Under the pieces are notes generated by a model that saw only the letters and a program-made list of their open reading frames with translations, had not been told where the DNA came from and made no database searches. From Oscillospiraceae bacterium (GTDB lineage: Bacteria; Bacillota; Clostridia; UMGS1840; HGM11507), in the NCBI GenBank assembly GCA_015068665.1, contig SVKB01000008.1:18259-82258 (forward strand): DNA of 64,000 nt, given 5' to 3'. Shown in pieces: positions 45,975-53,563 of this stretch (the first letter of the stretch is position 1; every line of letters starts with the position of its first letter). Both the position numbers and the translations under genes were made by a program.

Positions 45975-46108
45975 ATTATAGCTTATTTCTCTGAATTTTA
46001 CCGCTAACGGTTTTTGGAAGACTTTCCTTGAATTCAACTATACGGGGATATTTATAAGGCGCGGTTTTTTCCTTTGTATTCCTCATCAAAATCTTTCCAG
46101 CCATCTTT
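45975..46108 (-). pseudogene. Deleted copy of the AMP-ligase gene (remnant)
   Basis: Bases 45983-46074 match 46990-47081, the 3' end of the intact acyl-CoA-ligase gene, at 90 of 92 positions. Bases 46074-46108 match 48079-48113, a segment about 1 kb further into the same gene, at 33 of 35. The two parts meet at CCTT/TTG with a large internal deletion and are out of frame with each other. The remnant keeps codons for the last ~30 residues, including VSGKIQRNKL and the stop. It overlaps the 3' end of the SGNH gene. Confidence 0.85.
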
Positions 46109-46796
46109 CGATTATATCCGCAGTAAAGTCATAGCCTTTAGCGGTAAGATGCTGAGCATCAATATAAAATCCGGTATTTTCGATACAGTTTTCATCAGGA
46201 GATTTATAAGGATTATACATCCACTGAAGCTCAGGATTAAGATAGCAATCATTCCATAAATCAAGATATGGTATTCCCCACTTTTTGCAAACCTCAACCG
46301 CTTTATCGTAATATCTTCTTCGTCTTTCCTTCGTTGCAAGATCATCCCACATTTTATGAGCAACTATATAGCATATTTTCTTACCCTGCCAGTATTTCAA
46401 GGCACGATAAAATATAGTTTCAAGATACCCGGAGAAGGTATTAAGATCATAATTTCCGCTAAAATCATCCGGGTCAACAATACCGTCCGTGATATTTGTT
46501 TCACCGAGTATTTCTATACGGTCAACATCATTACAGCCTCCCTCAAAAACTATATAATCCGCGTCGGGATGCTCTTCATACATTGTATCTAAGGTAAGAT
46601 ATACCGAGTGTCTCGGAGTGCCGTCGGGGCCCGGTGCAAAGCCGGCACAAATCGTACCGCCCCCTACCGCATAATTTTTATAGGGCATATTGTTTTTTTC
46701 GCAAATTCGTGTTGCCCAGTTACCGCAAATTTGAGATCCTGCGCAAATAGAATCACCGTTCCAAATTATTTTTTTACCGTTAAGTCCTTCGCTCAT
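46086..46796 (-). CDS. SGNH/GDSL hydrolase
   Basis: A 236-residue single-domain SGNH hydrolase, probably an esterase. The nucleophile Ser lies in WNGDSICAGS near residue 15, block II Gly in YAVGGGTICAG, block III in FEGGCNDVD, and the Asp/His pair in DAQHLTAKGYD near 220. No signal peptide. RBS GGAGG. Its last ~7 codons coincide with a fragment matching the middle of the AMP-ligase gene in another frame, so the C-terminus may have been created or trimmed by the deletion that made the adjacent remnant. Confidence 0.82.
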   Translation of the reverse strand: MSEGLNGKKIIWNGDSICAGSQICGNWATRICEKNNMPYKNYAVGGGTICAGFAPGPDGTPRHSVYLTLDTMYEEHPDADYIVFEGGCNDVDRIEILGETNITDGIVDPDDFSGNYDLNTFSGYLETIFYRALKYWQGKKICYIVAHKMWDDLATKERRRRYYDKAVEVCKKWGIPYLDLWNDCYLNPELQWMYNPYKSPDENCIENTGFYIDAQHLTAKGYDFTADIIERWLERF

Positions 46797-46814
46797 TATT
46801 AATTCCTCCTGCGT

Positions 46815-46966
46815 TTATATATTGTCTTTGAATACATCGGCAACCTCGGTAATTGTGATGAATGCTTTTTATCGATTGAGTGAACAATTTCTCTCATTTT
46901 TGAAATCCGGAATCTATCCGGTATGAAATACACCATCGTCATATCCGAATTGGAATAACCGCCCTT
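46815..46966 (-). pseudogene. Relic of a YitT-family DUF2179 domain
   Basis: Reading the minus strand gives GGYSNSDMTMVYFIPDRF and RISKMREIVHSIDKK in one frame, then after a one-base shift AFITITEVADVFKDNI and a stop. This matches the order and spacing of the DUF2179 end of YitT proteins (compare MYTKEEKKMLFVVVN and IVKNIDQKAFMVIYDV of the intact gene at 6329-7192). The membrane part is missing and there is no start codon, so it is a gene remnant. Confidence 0.75.
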
Positions 46967-46982
46967 TATTGTCTTTTTTTAA

Positions 46983-49277
46983 TTATAATTTATTTCTCTG
47001 AATTTTACCGCTAACGGTTTTTGGAAGACTGTCCTTAAATTCAACTATACGGGGATATTTATAAGGCGCGGTTTTTTCCTTAACATAGTTCTGAATTTCC
47101 TTTTTAAGCTCCTCAGTAGGCTCCTTACCGTTTACAAGGACAATGCTTGCCTTGACAATCTGACCTCTCACCTCATCGGGAACTGCTGAAACACCACATT
47201 CCAGAACATACGGTAATTCCATAATAACACTTTCGATTTCAAAAGGACCTATACGGTAACCTGAGGATTTGATAACATCATCAATTCTTCCCACATACCA
47301 GTAGAAGCCATCCTCATCACGCCACGCAACATCGCCTGTGTGATAGAAGCCGTCATGCCATACCTCGCGGGTTTTCTCTTCGTCTCCGTAGTAGCCTGTA
47401 AACAGACCGCAGGGTGCACCGTCTTTGACATTGATAACGATTTCACCGGACTCGGAGGTTTTCACCTGATTACCGTCCGCATCGTGAAGCTCAACCTTAT
47501 AGATTGGTGCAGGCTTACCCATTGCACCGATTTTATGAGGCTTACCTACAAGGTTACCTATAATCATTGTGCTTTCGGTCTGACCGAAGCCCTCCTTAAT
47601 CTGAAGTCCTGTTGCTTTTTCAAACTGACGGTAAACTTCGGGGTTTAACGCCTCACCTGCTGTTGTCATATGCTTAACCGATGAAAAATCGTATTTGGAA
47701 ATATCCTGCTTTATCATCATACGAAGCATTGTAGGAGGTGCACAGAAGGTAGTTATATTGTGCTTTGCAAACATCGGAAGAATTTCGGATGCATCAAAGC
47801 GGTCAAAGTCATAAACAAAGGTTGCTGCTTCACATAACCACTGACCGTAAAGCTTACCCCACATAGCCTTTGCCCATCCGGTATCGGAAATAGTAAAGTG
47901 CAGTCCGTCAGGATCAACATTGTGCCAGTATTTGGCTGTATGGAAATGGCCAAGAGGATATTTATAGTTATGCGTTGCAATTTTAGGATATCCTGAGGTT
48001 CCCGAGGTAAAATACATAAGCATTGTATCATCACCGCAGGGGGAATTTTCAGTACGCTCAAAGTGAGAGCTGAAGCGCTTGTATTCCTCATCAAAATCTC
48101 TCCAGCCATCCTTCTTACCGCCGACAATCATTTTTATCTGAAGCTGAGGACAGCTTTTTGCCGCTATATCAACATAGTTTGAAACCTCACCGTCTGAAGT
48201 ACATACAATTGCACTTACACCTGCAGCTTTGAAACGGTATTCAAGGTCGTGGTCATGAAGCTGGTCAACAGCAGGGATAACAATTGCTCCAAGCTTATTA
48301 AGACCGAGCATTGCAATCCAGAACTGGTAGTGACGCTTTAAGATAAGCATTACCCTATCGCCCTTTTTAATACCCAAGGATGCAAAATAATTTGCACACT
48401 GACTGGAAGCCTTTCTCATATCGGTAAAGGTAAAGCGTCTTTCAGTTTTATCCTTGGAGATATGAAGCATTGCCAGCTTTTCGGGCTCCTTTCTTGAAAG
48501 CTCGTCAACCAGGTCAAATGCAAAGTTGAATTTTTCGGTATTTTTAAAGGTAATTGAGGTGGGAGTACCCATATCATCCTCAACCACATCAATGAATTTA
48601 TGATAGATTCTGTCCTTTGTATCACGGTGAATGGCACCGATAATTTCCTCGGTAGAAACCATTTCAGCAGCAGGTTCAACAACGCCCTCTGCATCTGCAC
48701 GAAGAACAATAGCATAGAATTTACAGTCTTTTCCGTTTACCGCAATCATACCGTGAGGTGTTGAGGAATTGTAATAAATGCTGTCACCGGGGCCAAGAAT
48801 TTCCTGATGCTCCCCTACCTGAACTAAAAGATTACCTTCAATTACAATATCACATTCCTGCCCGGAATGGGTGGTAAGCTCAATGTCTTTCCCCTGTGCT
48901 TCCTCACTGTAGGTGCTTACAACATATAAAGGCTCGGCTATACGGTTTTTAAAAGCATAAGCCAGGTTATGATAAACCATTCCGTGAGCCTTTGCAATCT
49001 GCTGACCTGCCCCTGCACGGGTTACGGTATAGGATTTTAAGTTAGGGCTGTAGCCCTCGATGATATCGGTTACGTTTACCTTAAGTGCTGATGCACATCT
49101 GAAGATAAAGGCAAAGTTCATATCCGATTCGCCGTTTTCACACTTTATGTACTCCTCTTCGGTTATTCCGGTTTTAAGAGCCATGTCCCCGTATGAAAAG
49201 CCTTCGATTTCACGAAGCTCACGGATACGCTGTGCCATTTCCTTAATCTTAAGATTAATATCTCTTGAGTTTTCCAT
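46983..49277 (-). CDS. XRE-cupin-AMP-binding acyl-CoA ligase fusion
   Basis: A 764-residue protein of three parts. Residues ~8-70 are an XRE-type HTH (IRELREIEGFSYGDMALKTGI), ~95-195 a cupin (TTHSGQECDIVIEGNLLVQV), and ~220-764 an AMP-forming acyl-CoA synthetase. The ligase has the P-loop YFTSGTSGYPKIATH, GEALNPEVY, GFGQTEST, TGDVAW, GRIDDVIKSSGYRIGPFEIE and the catalytic Lys in KTVSGKIQRNKL. It resembles acetyl/medium-chain acyl ligases; the acid is unknown. Start ATG at 49277 (AAAGGAG 10 bases before), not 49322. A T-box leader precedes it. A deleted paralogue lies ~1 kb downstream. Confidence 0.88.
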   Translation of the reverse strand: MENSRDINLKIKEMAQRIRELREIEGFSYGDMALKTGITEEEYIKCENGESDMNFAFIFRCASALKVNVTDIIEGYSPNLKSYTVTRAGAGQQIAKAHGMVYHNLAYAFKNRIAEPLYVVSTYSEEAQGKDIELTTHSGQECDIVIEGNLLVQVGEHQEILGPGDSIYYNSSTPHGMIAVNGKDCKFYAIVLRADAEGVVEPAAEMVSTEEIIGAIHRDTKDRIYHKFIDVVEDDMGTPTSITFKNTEKFNFAFDLVDELSRKEPEKLAMLHISKDKTERRFTFTDMRKASSQCANYFASLGIKKGDRVMLILKRHYQFWIAMLGLNKLGAIVIPAVDQLHDHDLEYRFKAAGVSAIVCTSDGEVSNYVDIAAKSCPQLQIKMIVGGKKDGWRDFDEEYKRFSSHFERTENSPCGDDTMLMYFTSGTSGYPKIATHNYKYPLGHFHTAKYWHNVDPDGLHFTISDTGWAKAMWGKLYGQWLCEAATFVYDFDRFDASEILPMFAKHNITTFCAPPTMLRMMIKQDISKYDFSSVKHMTTAGEALNPEVYRQFEKATGLQIKEGFGQTESTMIIGNLVGKPHKIGAMGKPAPIYKVELHDADGNQVKTSESGEIVINVKDGAPCGLFTGYYGDEEKTREVWHDGFYHTGDVAWRDEDGFYWYVGRIDDVIKSSGYRIGPFEIESVIMELPYVLECGVSAVPDEVRGQIVKASIVLVNGKEPTEELKKEIQNYVKEKTAPYKYPRIVEFKDSLPKTVSGKIQRNKL

Positions 49278-49299
49278 AATAAAAATTTCTCCTTTTATG

Positions 49300-49585
49300 A
49301 GGCAAAAAAAATCCCGCCTCAAAGTATAGTTAAAATCTTTGAGACGAGTGCTTTAATTTCACCCGCGGTACCACTCAAATTGCGCAAAATTTACGCCACT
49401 TATCAGGGTCAGACAACCCCAATGCATTAACGCAGCAATCACGGGAAGGCTCTACTGACATAAAAATATGCGTTCTTCCTTCCGGCTCAGAAGCTACAAA
49501 AGCAAACTCTTACCTGTGGCTTGCACCAACCGCCATTTCTCTTAAAGGTCAGGATTTTTGCCCACTCTTCGTCAAAGCCTTTATA
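49300..49585 (-). promoter_or_regulatory. T-box riboswitch upstream of the acyl-CoA ligase fusion (aligned specifier GTA, Val)
   Basis: The T-box core GAGTGGTACCGCGG lies at 49376-49363 on the minus strand. The terminator arms CGTCTCAAAG (49347-49338) and CTTTGAGGCG (49324-49315) are followed by eight T. Stem I has AAGAGAAATGGCGGTTGG and the specifier region TTTTGTAGCTTCTGAGCC. Aligned on the shared CTTC helix with the thrS leader, the codon position reads GTA (49497-49495), valine. The usual GAA of the specifier loop is missing, so the codon assignment is tentative. Confidence 0.82.
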
Positions 49586-49596
49586 TTCCTAACTAT

Positions 49597-49624
49597 ATTA
49601 TCATACCGGAAACCGTTTTGTCAA
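49597..49624 (-). promoter_or_regulatory. Promoter of the second T-box transcript
   Basis: On the minus strand TTGACA (49624-49619) and GATAAT (49602-49597) are 16 bases apart, just before the T-box stem I. Confidence 0.7.
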
Positions 49625-49629
49625 GTATT

Positions 49630-49667
49630 TTTAAAAAAACAGGGTGTTTCCCGAAGGAAACACCCTT
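49630..49667 (-). terminator. Terminator of the kinase gene
   Basis: The arms AGGGTGTTTCC and GGAAACACCCT form an 11-bp stem, followed on the minus strand by a run of T. It separates the kinase gene from the promoter of the T-box transcript. Confidence 0.85.
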
Positions 49668-49671
49668 AAGA

Positions 49672-50742
49672 TTATATATTTTCAATTATCTTTTTAACAA
49701 TCGCATTAAGTTCTTCTTCCTTTTCGGCAATATCACGAACAAGCTTGAACTGATTCCTTGCACGGTCTAAGTTATGGTGCTCTCTGTGAATTTTAAAATA
49801 GGTATCACCGTTTAAGTAATCAGTTAAAAATCTTATACCGCACTCATAGGTCATAAGCTTTGCGGAGAAAGGTAAAAGCTCGATTTCTCTTTCATTAAGA
49901 GTTGTGCTGGTTTCCTCCAAAAAGCCCTTTGCAAATATTTCAAAGGTTTCCTTGTCAAACCATACCTTGCTTAAATCAACCTCATCCTCTGCACCGGTTG
50001 AAGCTCCCATTCTTAAGGTATCGCCGAAATCGTATAAAACACTTCCCGGCATAACGGTATCAAGGTCGATAACACAGGTTGCCTCGTTGGTTGCTGCGTC
50101 AAATAAAATATTATTTATCTTGGTATCATTATGAGTTACACGAACGGGAATTTCACCCTTTTCAATTCCGTCGGTTACGGTAGCGGCAAATTCTGCACAG
50201 GAAAGTGCAAATTCTACTTCTTCCTTTACTGAATTAAGTCTTCCTGCTTTATCCTCTTTGATTGCGGTCTTTAATGCTTCCACTCTTTTGGGAGTATGGT
50301 GAAAGTCAACAATTGTTTCAAAAAGCTTATCAACGGGGAAATCGGCAAGTAAATTCTGGAATTTACCGAAGCCCTTACCTGCATTGTATAAATCAAGCAT
50401 TGTTTTATCGGTTTCAACAGTCTTGGTACCTTCGATAAACTTATACAATCTGAAACAGCTTCCCTCATACTCAAAGTAGTTCTTACCGTCACGGGTTTTG
50501 ATAACGGTAAGGGTTTCTCTTTCCGGATCTCCTCCGGAAGCAATAATTTTTTCTCTTAGGTGAGCTGTAACATTTTCAATATTCTGCATCAGCTCGTCGG
50601 GATTCTTAAAGATATTTGTATTAATTCTCTGCAAAATAAAACGCCCGGGCTCTACGCAGTAGGTATCATTTATGTGACCGTTTCCGTAGGGTGCGATTTC
50701 CGCCTCGGTAGCAAACTGACCGAAAACATAATTTAAATTCAT
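49672..50742 (-). CDS. APH-fold phosphotransferase, N-acetylhexosamine 1-kinase-like
   Basis: A 356-residue kinase with the aminoglycoside phosphotransferase/choline kinase fold. The glycine loop is PYGNGHINDTYCV, the catalytic loop THNDTKINNILFD (residues ~205) and the metal Asp VIDLDTVMPGSVLYDFGD. This arrangement and length are like NahK, which phosphorylates N-acetylhexosamines at C1 in bifidobacteria and Clostridia; a choline- or other sugar-kinase role is possible. No glycoside phosphorylase gene is adjacent to support the sugar assignment. RBS AAAAGAGG. It is a single gene with a terminator. Confidence 0.78.
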   Translation of the reverse strand: MNLNYVFGQFATEAEIAPYGNGHINDTYCVEPGRFILQRINTNIFKNPDELMQNIENVTAHLREKIIASGGDPERETLTVIKTRDGKNYFEYEGSCFRLYKFIEGTKTVETDKTMLDLYNAGKGFGKFQNLLADFPVDKLFETIVDFHHTPKRVEALKTAIKEDKAGRLNSVKEEVEFALSCAEFAATVTDGIEKGEIPVRVTHNDTKINNILFDAATNEATCVIDLDTVMPGSVLYDFGDTLRMGASTGAEDEVDLSKVWFDKETFEIFAKGFLEETSTTLNEREIELLPFSAKLMTYECGIRFLTDYLNGDTYFKIHREHHNLDRARNQFKLVRDIAEKEEELNAIVKKIIENI

Positions 50743-50930
50743 TGGAATTCCTCTTTTCTTTAATAAGTATTATCAAGCATATTATACATCAACTTATTTC
50801 AAAAGAAAATACATTTTTAGTCCAATTTTATAAGTTTTTGGTTCAATTATTTATGTTTTATACTTGCCAAACCTCTTTGGTATTTTTGTTACACCATATT
50901 CTTCATCAAGTATAAATACGCTTTTAGACA

Positions 50931-50961
50931 AAAAAACATCAACCGACGGTTGATGTTTTTT
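50931..50961. terminator. Terminator of the ZIP gene (bidirectional form)
   Basis: A near-perfect palindrome with arms AAAAAACATCAACCG and CGGTTGATGTTTTTT, A-runs on one side and T-runs on the other, just beyond the ZIP stop codon. Confidence 0.82.
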
Positions 50962-50965
50962 AAAT

Positions 50966-51745
50966 TTATCCCAGCATTACATCAAGAAGCATCATAACTG
51001 CAAAGCCTGTTACAATTCCCATTGTGGAAAAATAAGAATCTCTGAAGTTTTCACGGCATTCGGGTATAAGCTCGTGAACGGCTACCGTAATCATAGCCCC
51101 TGCCGCAAATGAAAGCGCGAAGGGAAGTATCTTATCCACATACATTACAAGAAGCGCTCCTATAAGCCCCGATACAGGCTCTACCATCCCTGATGCCTGC
51201 CCGAGAAAAAAGCTTTTTTTCCTCGAGTAGCCATCCCGTCTTAAGGGCAGAGATACTGCTGCACCCTCAGGAAAATTCTGAAGCCCTATTCCTATTGCAA
51301 CGCTTACAGCTCCCATCAGAGCATCGGTTGAAAAAGCTCCTTTAAGAGCACCGAAGGCAACACCAACGGCAAGCCCTTCGGGGATGTTGTGAAGAGTTAT
51401 AGAAAGAATAAGCATAATTATGCGTTTTCTACCGCTTTCTTTAAAATTATCTTTTCTTACGAAATTTATAAATTTATCGGATGCCCATATAAAAAGTGCA
51501 CCGGAAAGAAAGCCCGAAGCGGCAATTATTGCAGGAGGAAAGTTTAAATTTTCCGCCCGCTCTATTGCAGGAGCAAGCAATGACCAGAAGCTGGCAGCTA
51601 TCATCACTCCTGCAGCAAAGCCCAGCATAAGATTCAAAAGCTTTGCGTTCGGCGCTTTAAAAAAAATTACAGTTGCGGCACCAAGGGCGGTTACAAGCCA
51701 TGTGCCTGTTGTTGCCAGAAGTGCCATAAAAACATAAGTATCCAT
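50966..51745 (-). CDS. ZIP family divalent metal transporter (GufA/ZupT-like)
   Basis: A 259-residue membrane protein with eight hydrophobic helices, predicted to import zinc or a similar divalent ion. The two metal-site helices are plain: LHNIPEGLAVGVAFG (HNIPEG) and GLQNFPEGAAVSLPL (QNFPEG, where Gln replaces the usual His of the second motif's lead position). The region between helices 3 and 4 is short and carries KDNFKESGRKR. RBS TAGGAGG. It is a single gene with its own terminator. Confidence 0.9.
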   Translation of the reverse strand: MDTYVFMALLATTGTWLVTALGAATVIFFKAPNAKLLNLMLGFAAGVMIAASFWSLLAPAIERAENLNFPPAIIAASGFLSGALFIWASDKFINFVRKDNFKESGRKRIIMLILSITLHNIPEGLAVGVAFGALKGAFSTDALMGAVSVAIGIGLQNFPEGAAVSLPLRRDGYSRKKSFFLGQASGMVEPVSGLIGALLVMYVDKILPFALSFAAGAMITVAVHELIPECRENFRDSYFSTMGIVTGFAVMMLLDVMLG

Positions 51746-51800
51746 AGCTTACCTCCTGTAATTATTATATAATTTCTTAAGACTTTAAGTGAATTTACTA

Positions 51801-51829
51801 TTGTTTTTTAAAGAAGTTTGTTTTATAAT
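51801..51829 (+). promoter_or_regulatory. Promoter of the alpha/beta hydrolase gene
   Basis: TATAAT (51824-51829) lies 17 bases after a weak -35 TTGTTT (51801-51806). Confidence 0.55.
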
Positions 51830-51861
51830 TTTATTTAGGAATTTTAAAAGGAGAAATCAAT

Positions 51862-52767
51862 ATGGACGCAATAAGAGAAAAATGGTTAAAAATGCTCGGT
51901 ACACCCTCTTACGAAATAGGCAATGGGGAAATGACCTTTGAAAAAGCTTATGAATACGAGGATTATACCGTTGAAATGTATATTCAGAAAAACGGGCCTC
52001 AAAAAAGCCAGAGAGTTTCAATGGCAATTCCGAAAAATAAAGCATTCCCCTGCCCTGCGGTAGTTGTTCCCTTCTATTACCGAGAGGCAATGCTCGGCTT
52101 TAATCCCGAAACCAACGAAAAAATAGATAGATTTTGTGATTATCCTATCATGACCGATCTTGCAAAAAGAGGCTATATTACCATAAGTGCAGATGCTTTT
52201 TACAGAAATTACGAGCCGGAAAACTATACAGGTGAGGGCTTTAGTCAGTGGAAGATAGCTGCAGAAGCGCTGAAGAGAGACAATCCTGAATGGACCGGAA
52301 TGTCGAAGCTTATCACCGATACTCAGCTTTTAGTAAATGCGCTTATAAAGGATAAAAGAGCAGACTCGGAAAAAATCGGTATTATGGGGCATTCCTTAGG
52401 AGGAAAAATGTCATTTTATACTGCATGTCTTGATGACAGAATAAAGGTAATGGTTGCGAGTGATTTCGGATTTGGCTGGGAGCAGACCAACTGGACCGAT
52501 ATCTGGTACTTGGGTGATAAGGTAAGCCTGCTTAAGGATATGAAAATGGATCATACAGAGCTTCTTGGCACAGTATATCCCAAGCCATTCTGCCTGATTG
52601 CCGGGGAATTTGACAATCAGGAAAGCATTGATATGATTTATAAGGCAAAGGGCTATGATAACGATAAAAGCACACTTAAGATGATTAATCATCAGACCGG
52701 ACATAAACCTCCTAAGGATGCACTTGAAGCTGCTTACGATTTTCTGGACAAATATCTTAAAAACTGA
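51862..52767 (+). CDS. Alpha/beta hydrolase, dienelactone hydrolase/acetylxylan esterase-like
   Basis: A 301-residue cytoplasmic hydrolase. The nucleophile elbow is IMGHSLGGKMSFYTA (Ser near residue 177), the acid is likely the Asp in GEFDNQES, and the His lies in INHQTGHKPP near the C-terminus. The long N-terminal segment (VSMAIPKNKAFPCPAVVVPFYYREAML) fits the group of esterases related to acetylxylan esterases. RBS AAAAGGAG. Monocistronic, with a promoter and a terminator. The substrate is unknown. Confidence 0.82.
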   Translation: MDAIREKWLKMLGTPSYEIGNGEMTFEKAYEYEDYTVEMYIQKNGPQKSQRVSMAIPKNKAFPCPAVVVPFYYREAMLGFNPETNEKIDRFCDYPIMTDLAKRGYITISADAFYRNYEPENYTGEGFSQWKIAAEALKRDNPEWTGMSKLITDTQLLVNALIKDKRADSEKIGIMGHSLGGKMSFYTACLDDRIKVMVASDFGFGWEQTNWTDIWYLGDKVSLLKDMKMDHTELLGTVYPKPFCLIAGEFDNQESIDMIYKAKGYDNDKSTLKMINHQTGHKPPKDALEAAYDFLDKYLKN

Positions 52768-52773
52768 TTTTTT

Positions 52774-52809
52774 AAAAACAACCTGTGCCGATTGGCACAG
52801 GTTGTTTTT
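52774..52809. terminator. Bidirectional terminator between hydrolase and ABC genes
   Basis: The arms AAAAACAACCTGTGCC and GGCACAGGTTGTTTTT close a GATT loop. It serves the hydrolase on + and the ABC transporter operon on -. Confidence 0.9.
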
Positions 52810-52813
52810 ATAA

Positions 52814-53563
52814 TCAATAGTAATATATATAACCGTCATCAGTTTTTGTTCTTTTAAGATTTATATCGAAGACACGGTCTATTTCCCCTGATAAAAAGAC
52901 ATTTTCCTGAGTATCGCAGATTAAGATTTTTCCGTCTTCCATAAGGGCTATTTTATCCGCAATACGAAGGGCAAGATTCAGATCGTGAAGAACCGCCAAT
53001 ATTCCCTTTCCCTCCTTACAAAGCCCTTTTAAGATATCAATAAGCTTTAAGGTATTTGATATATCAAGATAGGTTGTGGGCTCATCAAGAAGGATATAGT
53101 CGGTGCTCTGACAAAGAGCCATTGCAAGATACACTCTTTGCTGCATTCCGCCCGAAAGTGAGGATAAATAAGAATCCTTATATTCGTAGACCTCCATTGC
53201 CTTCATTGAATTTGAGGCAATCTCCCTGTCCCGATAGGAATACCGTCTCGGGTAGCTAAGATGAGGAAATCTTCCGTGAAGCACCAGCTGACCGACTGTC
53301 ATATCCGAAGCCGGCTTTCCCTGGGGAAGGTATGCGATTTTTCCTGCAAGCTCTTTTTTTGAAAGGGAGAAAAAGTTCACATTATCAAGAAGGATATCTC
53401 CCCTTGACGGGATAATACCTGACAGGGACTTTAAAAATGTGCTCTTTCCGCATCCGTTAGTACTTAAAACTACGGTTATAAGACCTTTCTCAATATTTAA
53501 GGATAAATTCCTTAAAACTTCAAAATCACCGTAGCCTGCGGTTAAATTTTTAATTTCAAGCAT
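52814..53563 (-). CDS. FecE/BtuD-type ABC transporter ATP-binding protein
   Basis: A 249-residue ATPase that would power the importer encoded just upstream. Walker A is STNGCGKSTFLKSL (Ser-Thr where GPNGCGKST is usual), the signature is LSGGMQQRVYLAM, Walker B is YILLDEPTTYLD and the switch His is in LAVLHDLNLAL. It overlaps the permease gene by 8 bases. It belongs to the iron-siderophore/heme/cobalamin importer class. Confidence 0.93.
   Translation of the reverse strand: MLEIKNLTAGYGDFEVLRNLSLNIEKGLITVVLSTNGCGKSTFLKSLSGIIPSRGDILLDNVNFFSLSKKELAGKIAYLPQGKPASDMTVGQLVLHGRFPHLSYPRRYSYRDREIASNSMKAMEVYEYKDSYLSSLSGGMQQRVYLAMALCQSTDYILLDEPTTYLDISNTLKLIDILKGLCKEGKGILAVLHDLNLALRIADKIALMEDGKILICDTQENVFLSGEIDRVFDINLKRTKTDDGYIYYY

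Noticed and set aside
49300..49585. The second T-box as a leftover of a lost valS gene
   Set aside because: Promoter, terminator, RBS and spacing to the ligase are all intact and normal, so present-day control of the ligase is the simpler reading; the alternative cannot be excluded.
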